DNA of 64,000 nt, taken from positions 167,601,503-167,665,502 of the forward strand of contig CM077645.1 of assembly GCA_039707465.1 (NCBI GenBank), written 5' to 3'. Position numbers and translations under genes: made by a program. The first letter of the stretch is position 1. The number at the start of each line of letters is the position of its first letter. Source of the DNA: Rhabdophis nuchalis. Its lineage: Eukaryota; Chordata; Lepidosauria; Squamata; Natricidae. A model generated the notes under the pieces. That model saw only the letters and a list, made by a program, of their open reading frames with translations. It did not search any database and had not been told where the DNA came from. This document shows, piece after piece, positions 41,514-55,551 of this stretch.

Positions 41514-44500
41514 ACAATTTCTCGAATGTTACTAAACAACACCTGCCTTTTCCACATCCTTGAGAAGAACTTGATAGAGAGATAAAATGCCAAATCTGGC
41601 TGACACTGTGACCAACCATAATACAATATATTTAAAATAAGAAATCAAAAGCTAGGAAAAACTGTGGTTGCCCAGTGAATTTAAAATTTGGCTTTACCAA
41701 TTACAGACAGATAGATGGACACACACACACACACACGATATAGGATTATATAATCTTTCAGTAAACAATGCATCCTGTCTTGTATTCTGGAAGCAAGACA
41801 CTACCAGAAATTAATATGAATTATCAACTTTATTTCAAAAACATCCTTATGAAATGCGCTTCTGCTCAAACTCATAGATAACATTATACAAATAATTGTT
41901 ATACAAAATCATAACAAAATGAAAACACAAATCCAAAATAATAAAAAATCCATCAGAGACCAAATGCCAGTGAAACAATATAGTATTTACTAAATCTAAA
42001 ATAAAACAACATAGATGAGAGCAGCAAGTACAAGGTAACTTCAATTGATATGTGCATGACAGCAAATGCAAATGACCCAGGAGTAACTAACAAATGAGTA
42101 TCATAAACAAAAAGAAATATGTATAACTGTAGCAGCTGTTATGAGAAACAGGATTTATGTTTCAGTTGGATATTGACAAGGTGGAAACCGCACAATTTTC
42201 CCATTAGTTTTATTTCAGAACAAAATATAGCTGTATAAAAATGGTTCTGGCTATTCCTGGTTATACTAAGTAATCTATACCATAAACTGAAAATCCACAA
42301 CATGGGGAGGAGGAAGAGACTGATTGAGCTGAGAGGCTAGAATAAGAAAAATGTTATTGCCAAGCTATTTAAAATAAAACTTCTAAAGCCTTTTTAAATT
42401 GCAACATCTTGAATAAAGGAAAGTGCTGAATTATGTAAAAGCAGGCTAAGAGCCAACATCTGGCAACAGTAAAAATTATTTTGTAGGCAGGCAGTTTCCA
42501 TGCAGCAAAGAGTCTGGGCCCTGCCTGCACCAAATAACGGATCTGTGAAGATGTACGAGAGTTGTGTTTGCCAGAAGGATACCCTGGGCTTTGAGGGAAA
42601 TTTTTTCCGTCATTTGATCTTCTAATACAGCCAGCTGAGATGAGTTATACTTCTCCCCACCAGGAACCTCGAAAAAATTGCTCAAACCATACGCTCATTC
42701 CTGCTGAATTGGAAACAAATGCCCCAGCCACGCAGTTAGGCTTTGAAATCAAATTCACCCCAGCTCTTCCTAAACTTCTATGAAGGGAAACAAAGCTTTT
42801 TCCTGTGTCTGTCACTTTAGTCTCTTTGGACAGGCTTTTTTTATTCTTTTTATTATGTCCCTCTTCTCCCCTACTACCACAAATAGATTGCAATCTTTCA
42901 TTCCAGAAGGCCACATCACAAGTCTTTCCCATCTGTTAACTATATGTTGTTTGCCACCATTAGGTCACGCCATTGAGAATGGAATCTCTTAATTAAGCCC
43001 AGAATATAAGAGAACAACTCTTCTTCCATAGATTTTCCCCTCTGCTCCTCTTCTAGATTTTTTTTTTAATTGCTAGGGTGGAGATAGTCTGTTCCTTGTG
43101 TAGAAGATTTACAAGAAGTGGTACCTATGCCTTTTAATTTGCATAATCAGGGGTTCTGGTACTGGGTACCTGTGTTAGCTGAATCATTTCCAAACACTAA
43201 GAGAACCATTAATCTTATGTTTTTGTCTCGAAAGGACCACCCAACCTAATGATTTTTATGCTCAGACATATTTTGTGTTGTAAATATCAGCCATCCATTT
43301 TTCCCCCATGTGAACCACTTAAGTGATCCATAGGTGATAAGAACTTGCCAAACATGAAGCAAAAGGGAATTATCACTTCAAAACTTCTATTTCATTACAA
43401 TCTTAGAAGGACAGGGTCATATGCAGACACATACTAACAAGGGCCAAAAATGCTGTTACAGTATGAAGGAAGAACTATCCCAAACAGCCTAAAATGAATA
43501 AAGACAATTAATTGCTGGTTTGGCATTTATGGAAATATAAAATCCATCTGTGATCATCAAATATGTTTTCATCCTTTGTGGGAGAAGCACAGATTGCTTT
43601 GTGGGTGGAAAAGAAATCAACTGGGCCATGTTTTTATTAACGCATCTTAAATTATCTCCAGAATGGTTGATTTCTCCTCCATCTGTCACCCCCCATTTCC
43701 TTCTTTCTTTCTCTTAAACCTCCCCTCTTTCCTTTTGTTCTACTGCTTATTCTGCATTTCCCTCCTCCACCTCTGCTTTTGACTCCTCTGAATTTTCCTC
43801 CGTCACCCATCTCTCTCCTCCCTTTCTGGTTCAGCTTTCCTACTTCTTTCTGCAAAATATCTAAGAATCAGCAATTTTTCACATTCTGGAAGTAAATCTG
43901 GATGTAGGATATCATGCTTATGTAATGCCTGCCCCATTCATCTCTTCATTTACTTCTTGTTTCTTTCCTTTTTCCCTTTCATATAAAGCATGTGCATGCA
44001 AATTTTCCATTTTCTTGGGTCAATAATTTAAATTTTCAATGGCTCAAATGTCATCCAGTTGGGGCACATTCCAATAAATGAAATTGATTTACTTATGGTT
44101 CTGGTGCTTTAGCTATCATGGATGTCAAAAGAGGAATTGCTTATGCTACCGGAACTGCCTCTTTAAAAAAAGCAGATCCTTTTTAGCACAAAAATCTTTC
44201 CAAGCAGCTTGCAAAAAAAATTCATCAACATATGGTATATAAAGTAATACAATTAATATATCTGTCCTCTTATTTTGCTCTTAATTTCTACTAAAAATAT
44301 TTCCTGTTCTGAGACTCTGCACTTTATTTCTGCTTCCAATGTCACCTTGATAATACTGGATTCACAAAGGGTTTTTTGTTTTATTTTTTGTAAATAGGAC
44401 TGCTAAAAGCCAGGCTGATGTACCCACATTTCCTGCTAAAATACAAACTCTTTCTGAAACCCAAGCAATGCTCTGGAGCTCCACTCCATTTCCTCCCTCA

Positions 44501-47500
44501 AAGGTTTTGCTCATTTTTGAGATGAGCAAAACTATTTGAAAATTTTTTGTCCTTCTGGGCCAAGCCAAATCAGATGTAGATATGGACCCTATTATTCATC
44601 TCTATATGTCTATCTCCATCCATCCATCCATCCTCTTATCAAACTGGCCAAGAAGATGGCAGGGAATACCAATCAGTCTGTGCTTACTCCCTTCAAGATG
44701 ATCATTTCTTCCAAGATGATTGCTACTCCAAGATGACCAACCTGTTAGCCAGGTTGCAGGAAAAAAAGATATGTGCTGATTAGCTGTTTTCTATGAACTG
44801 TTAACTAGCAAGCATTGAAACACAACCATTCTTATCTAATTTTAATGTCAGAGTAAATCTGCAAACAATTAAAGGTATCTGGAAAAAATCCAGTTTGGTT
44901 TTAAGGTGCAGGGAAGGATTAGTAAATTCTTTTATAGGAAGACATCGTTCTGTTTTTTTATGAAAAACTGACTGGAAGACTGCTGAAATAGTTATAAACT
45001 GCAAACAATTGATTATGTACAGAGACAATAATTAATTAATGGTTCCCCAAAGTGATTAATATCAAACCCCAAGGATTGATGGAACTATCCAAAGGGTTGT
45101 TGTTGTTATTATTTGTGCTACTATTAGTTAAATTTGGAGGTCAATGAACAATCTGAAACTTCATAAAGGAATTGATGAGCTGAAAAGTTTGCAATTAAAC
45201 ATCCTTTTGTAATTAAGACCATTAATAGAGAAGCACAATATATGGCAGCAATATTCTATTAAATATTCAACAACTTTTTCTAGCCAGATGTGCAAAACTA
45301 CTCAGCTTCTAGTGCTGAACAATTATAACAGAGTCTTAAGCTCCATGGCAGGAACTGACTACAGCTCTATTGTTCCTCCATCCAGTATTTGTGTTACTGT
45401 TAAAAATGGGCAAATGGATTCATCTTTATTATACTCATCTCCAAGTACTTTTGAGTTACAACAGCACCATCTAAAATAACTGGTGGGGAGATTTTAGTAT
45501 ATAAATTGCCAACAGAGTATTTAACCAAACTCCAGTACGAATAAGCTTGATAGGCAAAGCGCACTCTGTGTAACCAATATAAAACTGTAGGCTTCTTTAG
45601 AATGAATAAGAGCAGAAAATTCCTGATGTTTATCTGAACCGTATCCAAACTTTGCAAGGCTCTTAAATATGGGAATTTGGCACAAAAGCTTTTGAGGATT
45701 TATAGCAAAATTGTATTAACCTGCTTACAATACAATAAGAGTGAACATGGGCGATATTGGCAATTTGCTTTTAAGGGTCCTAATTAAAAGGCAACAGGTG
45801 AGATTCGTTCTTGTATCCATATCCATGCATAAGTTGCATCTGGTATATAACTAGTTCATTCTTTCCACATTGAGAGACTGGAAAGAAAAAAAAACTGATG
45901 TTATCTGTCGTTGCGTTAATAAAGTGTTCAGTATCTTAGAGGAGCACCAGCATATCTGTACTCTTCTACTAAAATAATGTCATAATTATCATAGCTAAGT
46001 AACTCAATCCTATCAAGCACTAACATGGATCTAAAGGGCAATCCATGCCATCCCAATTCATCCTACTGCTTAAGACAAAGGTCAAGATAGCATTGCATAT
46101 CCGTTCCATATACAGAAGGTGACAATAAAGCATTCAAATTGACAGGATAATATTCTTCCAACTCCATCTAAAAAGTTGGCTAGTTTAGAGGGCACAGGAC
46201 AGAATGTGTATCGTGCATTGTCTGCCTTCCAAACAAATGTAGCACACTGGTGCCATAACATCTGTTGCCTGAGGTACTTGCCTCTCTCTGCCTAATTATA
46301 AAGATTTTGAATTTATCTATTATTTGGAGTGTATCTATTTATAAAAACGTTGGTTCTGTTGCACTGGGAATTTTGTAAAAAAGATTGTCATGTGCTCCTG
46401 TATACCAAATGCCAAAGGTTGGCTTGAAGAAATGTATATGTTCTCAGGATTTGAACTTCAGCTCCTATAACCCCCAACCACGAAAGCCAACTGCAATACT
46501 CAATAAGATTTATGACAGCTGAATACCAACATATTAAGGATGCCAGTTTGAAGAAGAATGTTCTAGTTTACAGAATAGCAGATATTATTTCCAGTAAAGT
46601 TTTCCAGAAGTGGAGAGGCTAAAACATTGTCACTTTTAAAGGAGATAATTAATCTGGCAATTAAACTAGTAGACAACTAATAGTTAAAACAGATAACTAG
46701 TAGTGTAAAGAGTTTATTTCATTTAAAATAAAGATAAGTTTTTAAAGAATATTCCAGTAGAAAATAATATTCATGAATATATCTGTTACATATATACATA
46801 TAAATATGTAGAGGTACCAAAAAGAACGTTTTAAAAAAATCAGATTTTTCTGACTGAAATTTTTAAAAGAAGTAAACAAAAATAAAAGCATCAAAAATTT
46901 AACTAATCATTAACTCAATGCTGAAGATGAATACAGGAAAAATAAATCTACTCAAATAGTTACTATAAAGTGGCTAAAATAAATTGCATATAAATAAGCA
47001 CCTCACCAGGCCACTGTATTATTATAGTATAAACTAGTTTTAAAGAAGTAAACTCCCACTACAGATACCTACATCTGTTGCATAACCATCTGATTCTGGG
47101 ATAGTCAGATGCTCCTTGTCAAAAGACAAAAAATGGAGCATAGCCCTTCATACTTCTGCCAACACATGTAGGAGTTTTCTGAAGGAAAAGAACAAAGAAA
47201 ATTACTCACAGAGGAAACTTATCTTCTCTTTCCTGCATTCCAGATGGAAGTCAGCCTCCTGTTTCTATTGTATTTCAAACTGGGGTAAAACTATCCAACT
47301 ACAAAATTATAGTATCTCAGTTTAACATCAATAACAACAACAGCATCCAAAGGCAAAGTAGCAGAGGTTTGATTAAAAGCCATGTGGAGAACAATAAATA
47401 GTCATTTAAAAGGCTGAGTATCAAAATTCCTTTTAAGCTCCCTGCATATGTGCAAGTTGTAATACTAACATTGCTTAGCAATATTTTGTGTGCTTGTCAG

Positions 47501-48071
47501 TATGCTGTGTTGCCCTCTGCACTGGGTTTACACACAATAGTGCTCATTAAAAAACATAACTGAGAAAAATGATAATATCTTAGATTAAAAATCACTCAAA
47601 TAAATAAATAAACCCAGAAACAAACAATCTACATCTATCACATATTAACTTACAAAAGCCTCATTTGGACACCACTTACCCCTTGTCTCAATAGGCCCTG
47701 CTTCTTTTTCTGTGATAAGATTTCATATTCTTGTGGTTGGAATTTTACTACTGTACCAGCATTATCTCTGGTTTTTGGCCTCCCCCTTCATGTGACTGGT
47801 TGATGGAACCAACATCATCCAAAAGTGTATAAGCTTGCATGGCATCTAGGAAGCCAAAAGGATAGGGAAGTGGCAAGACTGTCCTTTTTTTAAAAAAATT
47901 AGAACAACCCACATATTAAGATGACTTTAATACAGTAAAAGTAATTTTAAAAAGTAATTTTAAAGGAGAACAGTAAAGAAAAATGTCTCCCAACAATTAC
48001 TGTTTAGAACTCTAAAGCACAAGAAAATAGCAATCTCATTTATATCTAAGTTGCTGCAAGAATCTACAGCA
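41514..48071. other. About 6.5 kb of mainly single-copy AT-rich DNA
   Basis: It includes a short (AC)n tract at about 41719-41736 and a polypyrimidine-rich stretch at about 43675-43855. I see no supported exon, RNA gene or transposon terminus. Confidence 0.4.
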
Positions 48072-48845
48072 CCTTTTTGTCTTCGTGTGCCGACACCCAT
48101 AGTACAATGCGTGTGTGACCCCCTTGTGTGATTGAAGCCTCCTCGGACCAAAAAGAGGGCATGGGAGGCACAGGGGGAATGCCTCTCGTGCTCCCCCCTG
48201 TGCATGTGCATATTGTTATAAGTGTTATGTCTGCCTTGTCTGCAGCTTTATTCCTCTGTAGCATTCATCTCCAATGTTCAGTGATGCATTTTCTACCTCT
48301 CTAGGATTTACCTCTGTCTGCTCTTGTGAGGCACTTCCTGTTCCTGTTGGATGTATACAGTTATATTCTTGATGGCTTGTATAGTGTTTTAACTGCATTT
48401 TGATTAAACAGCACCCACTGAAGAGACCCAAAAATCAGCTGGCCAGTGGGAGGCACACATGCATGCATGGTGGAGATCAGCTGGGGTGACGGCTTGCATG
48501 CCAGCAGAGCAAGGATGGTTTCCAGCAGAGACTACTGTTGGTTTGCCCAGGGACACACCATGCACGCTTGCGCACTTGATGCATGCTGTGCACACATCTG
48601 CAGTACAACTAAAATTGCTTTGTGCATGTGCAGAAGCAAAAACAAGATGGCGCCACCTATGGCACCACTGGGAGAACCAGGTCAGGGGTGTGACAGACCT
48701 GGGTTACTGCCGGTTCCAGCAACCCAGGCCACCAAGCTATTACCAGTTCAGCCGAACTGATCCTAACCGGTAGGAACCCACCACTGTGGCAGAGAGGCCT
48801 CCGTGTGCTCCCTGTGGCATGTGTGCCATAGGTTTGCCATCATGG
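48072..48845. mobile_element. hAT-type MITE ('gaacctttt' family), interrupted copy
   Basis: It begins at GCACCTTTTTGTC with the first dozen bases lost and ends CCATAGGTTTGCCATCATGG. The flanks AATCTACA and GATCTACA match at 7 of 8. Interior CCAAAAATCAGCTGGCCAG and GGAGATCAGCTGGGG are family landmarks. It contains a second MITE (48531-48786) and an unexplained 190-bp stretch (about 48216-48409). Confidence 0.7.
48531..48786. mobile_element. hAT-type MITE nested in another MITE
   Basis: The right end GGTAGGAACCCACCACTG is clear. The left end (CTACTGTTGGTTTGC) is degraded. The flanks CAGCAGAG and TGGCAGAG agree at 6 of 8. Confidence 0.6.
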
Positions 48846-51800
48846 ATCTACACCAAACACTGCACCAAAATCCTACAATGTTTTCAGGGTCTAGCAAAGC
48901 TGATGAATGTGGCAGGAATACTCTTGGCATCCTGTACAGACTGTAAGCAGGGCTGCAGCTTAGGTTTGGGGAACATTTATATCATTTATACTTGCTTATA
49001 CTCTTGCTATAGATAATTGATATATTAAGGATTAAATTATATGGGCAAAAATTATACTGCATGTGCAAATGTCAGAAGTATGATATTTTTTCTCTGCAAT
49101 CTTTGATTCACTAGGTCCACTACAACAGATTAGCAAACTAGAATAAATTTAGTGTATCTTACTGTAAGATAATTCAATGTACAAGAAAGTATTCATTTTT
49201 ACCCTCTGAAATATGATTTCCAATCCACATAATTTTGTAAGAAGTGAATTTACCATTCTCCTTTTCAATAAATGATATTCACAATATTGGAAGACATGCT
49301 GGTTTCTTCCTTGACTAAATTGAGCAAAATCATTAGAAGCAGATGACTTCATTTCAAGTCTGGGGCACAATTCTATTAGAGAATGCCAGAGGTCTTAACC
49401 TTGTGATCTTGAATGCAGGGTTGCAAAGCTAACTCAGCTCAACATCTGTTGCACATTTCCAAAACCATTCAGTAGTCTTTAAAATTATAACCTTTGATTA
49501 AACAAGTGTTCCTACTGATACAGTGAATTGGAAAATAACCCTTAAAAGCTGATGTATACTTTTGTGACTTTGGGGCTGGTCCCAAGAAATATATTTCCCA
49601 AGTATAGATTTGGGATATTTCATACACAGCATATCTACAGCTACTTTTAAAGTTACTAAGAAGTAGTAACGAAATACATTTGATATATTAAAATGCAGAT
49701 AATTTGCATAGTAAAAACAAAATGACTTAGGATTTTATTCTCATTAAATCACAATAAGTAGGTAAACACTGCTGACTGGTGACTTTTTTGATAACTTTTT
49801 CTAAGTTTTTTGTACTTTTCAAATTGATAGCTTTAAGGAATAGTTGATGCATATTCAACCACATATACATTTAATAATGTAATTATCTGTTTCTTTTCCA
49901 AAATAAAATCAGAGTATATTTCATGCATTATAAATCCGCTATAAGCAATCAAAATAGATGAACTACACTCACACAGATGAGTGCACTCTGCACTCAAATG
50001 AACAATAACTATTGCTTTGCTTAACTCAATGTAAATAACCTATATACAAAAAATGTATTGTGCATGAATGTATATAATATAAGCTCAGGTGTACTTCTGC
50101 ACACTTAACTTGCTTCTCTCCAATTTTTTGCAGCCTACACCTTTGGGCACATGAAATATGTAAAACTCTATTAGTAGAAATGCATATTTAGGTAATCAGT
50201 ACATTCACAGTTTGCCAATGAAATGTTGTGTACAAATATAGCTTAATTGCCTATTTCAAATGAGTGTATAAGACAAGACAACCTTAAAAAACAGAAATGA
50301 AATTTTCTGGGCTAATCCCAGGGTGCGTTATTTTGAAGAGCAGAGATTTGTATAATTCTAAAGAGTTAAAAGTTGATTGAGCAACCCGTCAACCAGATCA
50401 GAAGACAAATAATTTCTGTTTGCATTTCTGCCATTCCAAGTCACTCATGGGTTGCCAACTATGTAAAAGAGGATGTTGGGCTGAATTGACTTTTGATCTG
50501 ATTCAGCAGAGCTCATATTTATTTTTCTTGAAAAGGAGCCTAAAAGGTAAACTTAAATGCAATTGAAGAATCCAATTCTCTAATAAAACACTATAACTGG
50601 AGAATCCAGTTCTCCAATTAAAATATTATAAAAGAAAACAAAGAATCACCTTTGTTTATAGCTAGTATTGTAAACTGCTAGAATAAGCCACCCGTACAAC
50701 TTCACCATAGAACTGTCACTTTGTACAAACACAGCATTTTCATTGGGCCATCCTGAAAGATTCTTGAGAATCAGAACAGTTTTCTTCTTTTAATCTTTAT
50801 AAAATATCTATTATTTCCCCTTTTTTGTCTATGCTGATATATGATTATCTAAGAAGAAGAATATTAGAATAAAAGGAGAGAAAGATAGATCTGAAATTGT
50901 GGTGGGATAATCCAGTTTCTCTATTCATTATATTTTCTATCTTTTTTCACTTTACTATTTTTCCATAAAACTGTTTCCAAAGAAATATTGAGGGAAGAAG
51001 TTATACAAAATAGCAATGTAGCAGAACTAGCAATCAAAGGGTGGGGTGGGGAGAGAATAAGTGATTTTTTAAAGGAACGAATACATAGCATCCAGTCACA
51101 GATTCAGTTACTGTAGAAAAAGTCCTGCTTAGTACTGTAGGACAGAAATGTTGATCATTGTCACCTTGGCAAAAGAATTTGAAATTTTCTCTTTTGCAGA
51201 GCTACTGTACATAAACACAATTCCCTCTGGAACAATTCCCTCTGTTTTGCTGTGTTAACCAGTAAACTTCAGCAGGGTTTGCATTTCAGCACACCAGGGT
51301 ACAAAACCCCTGCTGAGTATGAGAAAGTGGTGTGTACCACACAGCACTGGCTTAAGGACAAATCATCATGTTTTGAGGCATTTATAAAAGAGGCAAATGA
51401 TTTCCCCCATTCTGCTTATAATGAAGAGACTCTTGTGCTGTGGAGAACATTCCTAACCTGCTTCATGAATTTGAAATAGGCAGCCACATAAATCAACATA
51501 ATAAATAAGTCAGCCTTAAACAGAAACAATGTGTAAGCCATATAGGTATTATGGTATGTGGGAATGAAATTGGGGGATAGGGGCGTAGATGCTGCCTAGA
51601 GAACAATCAGATAAGAAAGGGCATAACCAGAAGCTGCATAGTAGACAGATAAAGAGATTCAGAAAGAATCTTCCCTAACTTCTCAGGCAGCAAAAGAAAT
51701 GGTGGGACATTTGTATGTTTCTGTTCATTCTACTTTATGAGAGTAGAATTAAAATAGAATTAGCTCATCTGCTTGTATTTTCTGCTTGTTCTACCTAGGA

Positions 51801-54800
51801 AAGCTGACATGTTATTTTTATTTGTTTGCATAAGCCGTTAGTCTACATGACCAAGAGGGAATTTTTGATGCTTCAGATGTCTGTTGCAAACCTAACCTGG
51901 TTTTATGGGAAACATTGGCAATGTTATATAATCTGCATCAGTTGAGGAACAAAAGATGAGCTACAGTAGGAAGAAGGAAAGTGTACAAATAAAGTTTGAT
52001 TTATATTGGTTACATCTAGGAAGGGAGGAATCAGAAGATAAGCTAAATAGCACATATAAAAATAATATTTAAAGAGAAATCCTGGATGGAAAATAGCTTG
52101 CTATATTCCTTATATTGTATTCATTATTAAATAGTATCAGAACGCTACAATGGGCTATAAGAGTAACCTTGAGAGACCAGAAGAAGAGCTGCAGCCCAGA
52201 CAACAGTCTGATAAGAAAAATCTAAAGCAGGAACTGAGGTGGAGAAAACATCTCAGAAGTGACCCTTTATATTCTGGAACATAAAGGCAGGGAAGGGAAT
52301 TTCAGACTTGCATGATTCTGTTACTATAACCTTACAATAAAGATATTATTAGTTTTCTTGGTTTTAGTTTACTGTTCTGGATTATTTTGAAGAGTTGGCA
52401 CCTACCCAGAAAAGACATTAAGTGGACTTCCCAAAGGGATAACGAAAATGTCATAAAATTCTATCAAAGCATATAATTTAATCAGTGTTAACATCTGATA
52501 CTTGGAGTGTGTGTTTACAACATGAAATTAACTAAATACCAAGGCCATCATATCTGCTTTGATATTCTGATATAGATCTAGAGGAGCCTTAACAAGTTCT
52601 AAATGCCATAGAATTTGTCATTGTCCTGAATTGCCAATGCTGGTTTAACATGATGGGTCTTAATTCAAGGCCCAAAGCAATAGAAAAATCGACCCCTTTG
52701 TAGGACTGGCAAAGACCATTTTGTTTTGGGCACTCCAGGGGTGCACAAGAACTGTGGGGGAGGAAGCTTCAGCTAGAACTCTATAAAAATTACATGAATG
52801 AGATACTGTTATAGCAGAATGAAAGTCTCTTTTGGAAGCATCCTTACGAGAAAAGATAGATATAATTTTGAATGCTATTTCACATTAGTGATGTAATCCT
52901 AATGCCTTTTGCCTCTCCATCCCACTCTCCTCTCTCATAGAATGCTTAATTTTAATTTATATTAAACTCAAAACATTACAACATTTTAAAAATATTTTTA
53001 TTTATTTTTAAGACTGCCCAGCATATTGACAAATTCATCAGCTTATGAATGAATGAATGAATGAATGAATGAATGAATGAATGAATAAATAAATAAATAA
53101 ATAAATAATACAAAAGAATTATACAAAAGAAAACTAACAAAACAAAGAAAAGACCACCAGAAAAGCAAACAAAATGCCCCATCTTGAGTTAAACAAAAAA
53201 TTAAAAACTAACAAAAAGCAACTTCACATATACTTTATTCCAAGGCCTGGGGGAACAACCAAGTTTTTAATAATTTTGGGAATGTCCTAAAGCTAGCAGC
53301 TACCTTTATGGTGTTATATATAAACTAACAGCAGTACAGAAATATATGTTTTACTATTATATATCAATATCACATACTTTTTAAAAGAAATATAAACTGT
53401 TACATTAAAAAAGTCATCTGGTGAAAAGAAAAGAAAAACAAAACTCATGGGGAACAAAAAATAAAACCACCAGAAAGAAAGAAAAGACCCAAGGAAATAG
53501 AACGGAAAAAGGGAAAACCATTATAAGCAAGTAAACAAAATTAATTTAACTTAGACCATATGGATTATACTATATTGTCTGTCTTGCTTCTCTTTCAGTA
53601 CAAAATTGACTCAAAGGCTGAGAGTTGACAAATTGCATTAAGCTAACATTTAGAATATGGGATATAAGCAGTCTTTCAAGAGCACTTTTTTTTTTGCCTT
53701 AGTTCAAGTAAAATATATCCAAAGTTTGCTGTTGGTGATATAACTTAATAAAATATTGACATATTTAATCCTCAAATGCCTTGGAGGAGTCTGTTTCACC
53801 ATGGCAACAATGTGTGACCTATAAATAAAATAACAAGCATATATATTATAAGTTTTTTCAAATTTATTACATATCTAACATAGATCAATAAACTATGTCA
53901 ACATCCATTTATGAGTATATTATTTTTATACAATTTGAATATCAGATTATCACAGTAAAATAGTCTGGTTTGTTTAAACACAACTCAGCCTTAATATACT
54001 AAACCTTTGTATGGTTGCTCAGAATTATTGCATTTTTAAGCTGCGACACTTGCATCTACTTGCTCATATAATTCTATGATAATAGAAATGTTCTTATTAT
54101 CACCAAGTCTGTTTGCATTGATTCTCTAGAACAAAGGAGAATATCAGAAATAACTTCCTTATAATATAAACAAAAGTGGGAGAGAAGGAAGACTCATTCT
54201 TGAGGATGTGTTGTAGTTCCAGATTTAAAAATTATAATTTGTTTATTTTTATTCAGTTTGTAAAAACACATACTGCACATATTTGGTAGACCAGAATAAG
54301 AAACTGGCTCCATAGAAAAGATATAACTATAATTTATTGAGATAGATCCGTGTGGTCCTGAAACCCCTGGGGTACCCAAGGCCACCTCTGGGGACCACAA
54401 AAGCCAGCCTACATTGAAAATATATATATATTAAAATGTCATCAAACAAGTTGAGAAGTATTTTATCACATTTTTTTATTTTAGGAGGAACAGCAGAGGA
54501 ACACCAAAGGTAAGTTAGTGAACTAGCTACAGATGGCATATTTCAATATCAGGAGTATGGAAGGATAGCTGATAGTCAATCCCAAATGATAGGTGATAGA
54601 CCTAAAATGCAGAAGCTATTCATATCAATATCTTCACTATCAGTTCTAATTTCTGAAATAGGATGTACCTGTTGTCATTAACCAGGTCTACTTGATATTT
54701 AATCATAATCCTATTTTTAACTCTGCTCCTTGAGTTTTATTACCAGACCTTGCAAATTAGAGTAGTAGAGTAGTGGCTATTAGAGTAGTGTTATCAGCAT

Positions 54801-54899
54801 TGCATGTTATACCCTCCATTCTTAAAACTATGGTATCTTCTTCTAATGTGATTTCTGTCAATATATATTCAGCATCTATATGCTGAATATTTAATTATT
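48846..54899. other. About 6 kb of AT-rich single-copy DNA
   Basis: No supported gene. A (GAAT)n/(AAAT)n tract lies at 53044-53107. A weak, badly degraded LINE-like patch may sit near 53235-53300. The 75-codon frame at 51252-51479 has no recognisable domain. Confidence 0.4.
53044..53107. repeat. (GAAT)n/(AAAT)n microsatellite
   Basis: About 64 bp of GAAT units passing into AAAT units. Confidence 0.92.
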
Positions 54900-54914
54900 T
54901 ATACATTAATTTAT

Positions 54915-55075
54915 TTTGCTAGATTTATATCTCAACTTCTTCCTTTAGGAAATTGGGATATCATATACAATTCTCTTCATTTTCTTCCTATAACTCAATT
55001 AGGTAGTTTGAGCTGAGAGTGTCTAGCCCAGAATCACACAGTGAGCATTCATGGCTGGGGGTAGATTTGAATCTG
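54915..55075 (-). mobile_element. MIR-like/CORE-type SINE remnant
   Basis: TTTATATCTCAACTTC, GAGCTGAGAGTG, CCCAGAATCACACAGTGAG and GTAGATTTGAATC in this order match the reverse of the common squamate MIR-like SINE. The same order is seen at 61020-61190. Confidence 0.45.
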
Positions 55076-55551
55076 ATTCTCCCCAGTGTCCAATTTCACC
55101 ACAAATATCAAAGGAATATGAGCACTGGATGTTTACAACTACTTTTTACAAGAACAGGTTGCTCACTCTATTTGTCTGTCTATCCTGACAATTCATACGT
55201 ATGGTTTTCCTAGGCTTTAAAATATATCACTAGAATATTTTAGAGTCAAGCTTTCTCAGGTGAGGCCCAATGCCTATGCCTATAAGATAGCCTATTATTT
55301 ATTTCGGGTTCCCCTTGGTGACTTTTTGTGGGTCTGAGATTGGAGAAATGACCTACTCAAACATAACAATTGATTTGACTCAAAAATTTAGATAGTAAAG
55401 CTGAGATAGTAGAATCAGTGATTGAGAGCCTAGCCTTTGAGAGCACCTTCACAGACTGAGTCTTAAATTGTTTTAATTTGATTTTAATTTGTGGGTAATT
55501 TTTAGGGAGCTGTTTTTAGCACAGGACACTTTAATTTAATTAGATTTTATT

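Noticed and set aside
41199..41585. 128-codon frame in a CpG-rich patch, possible exon or CpG island
   Set aside because: The patch has hAT MITE termini and flanking duplications, which explain it.
48404..48773. Overlapping Cys/Ala-rich frames of 63-104 codons
   Set aside because: They lie wholly within nested MITEs.
51252..51479. 75-codon frame of plausible amino-acid composition
   Set aside because: No domain, no clear splice sites, and single occurrence. Conservation data would be needed.
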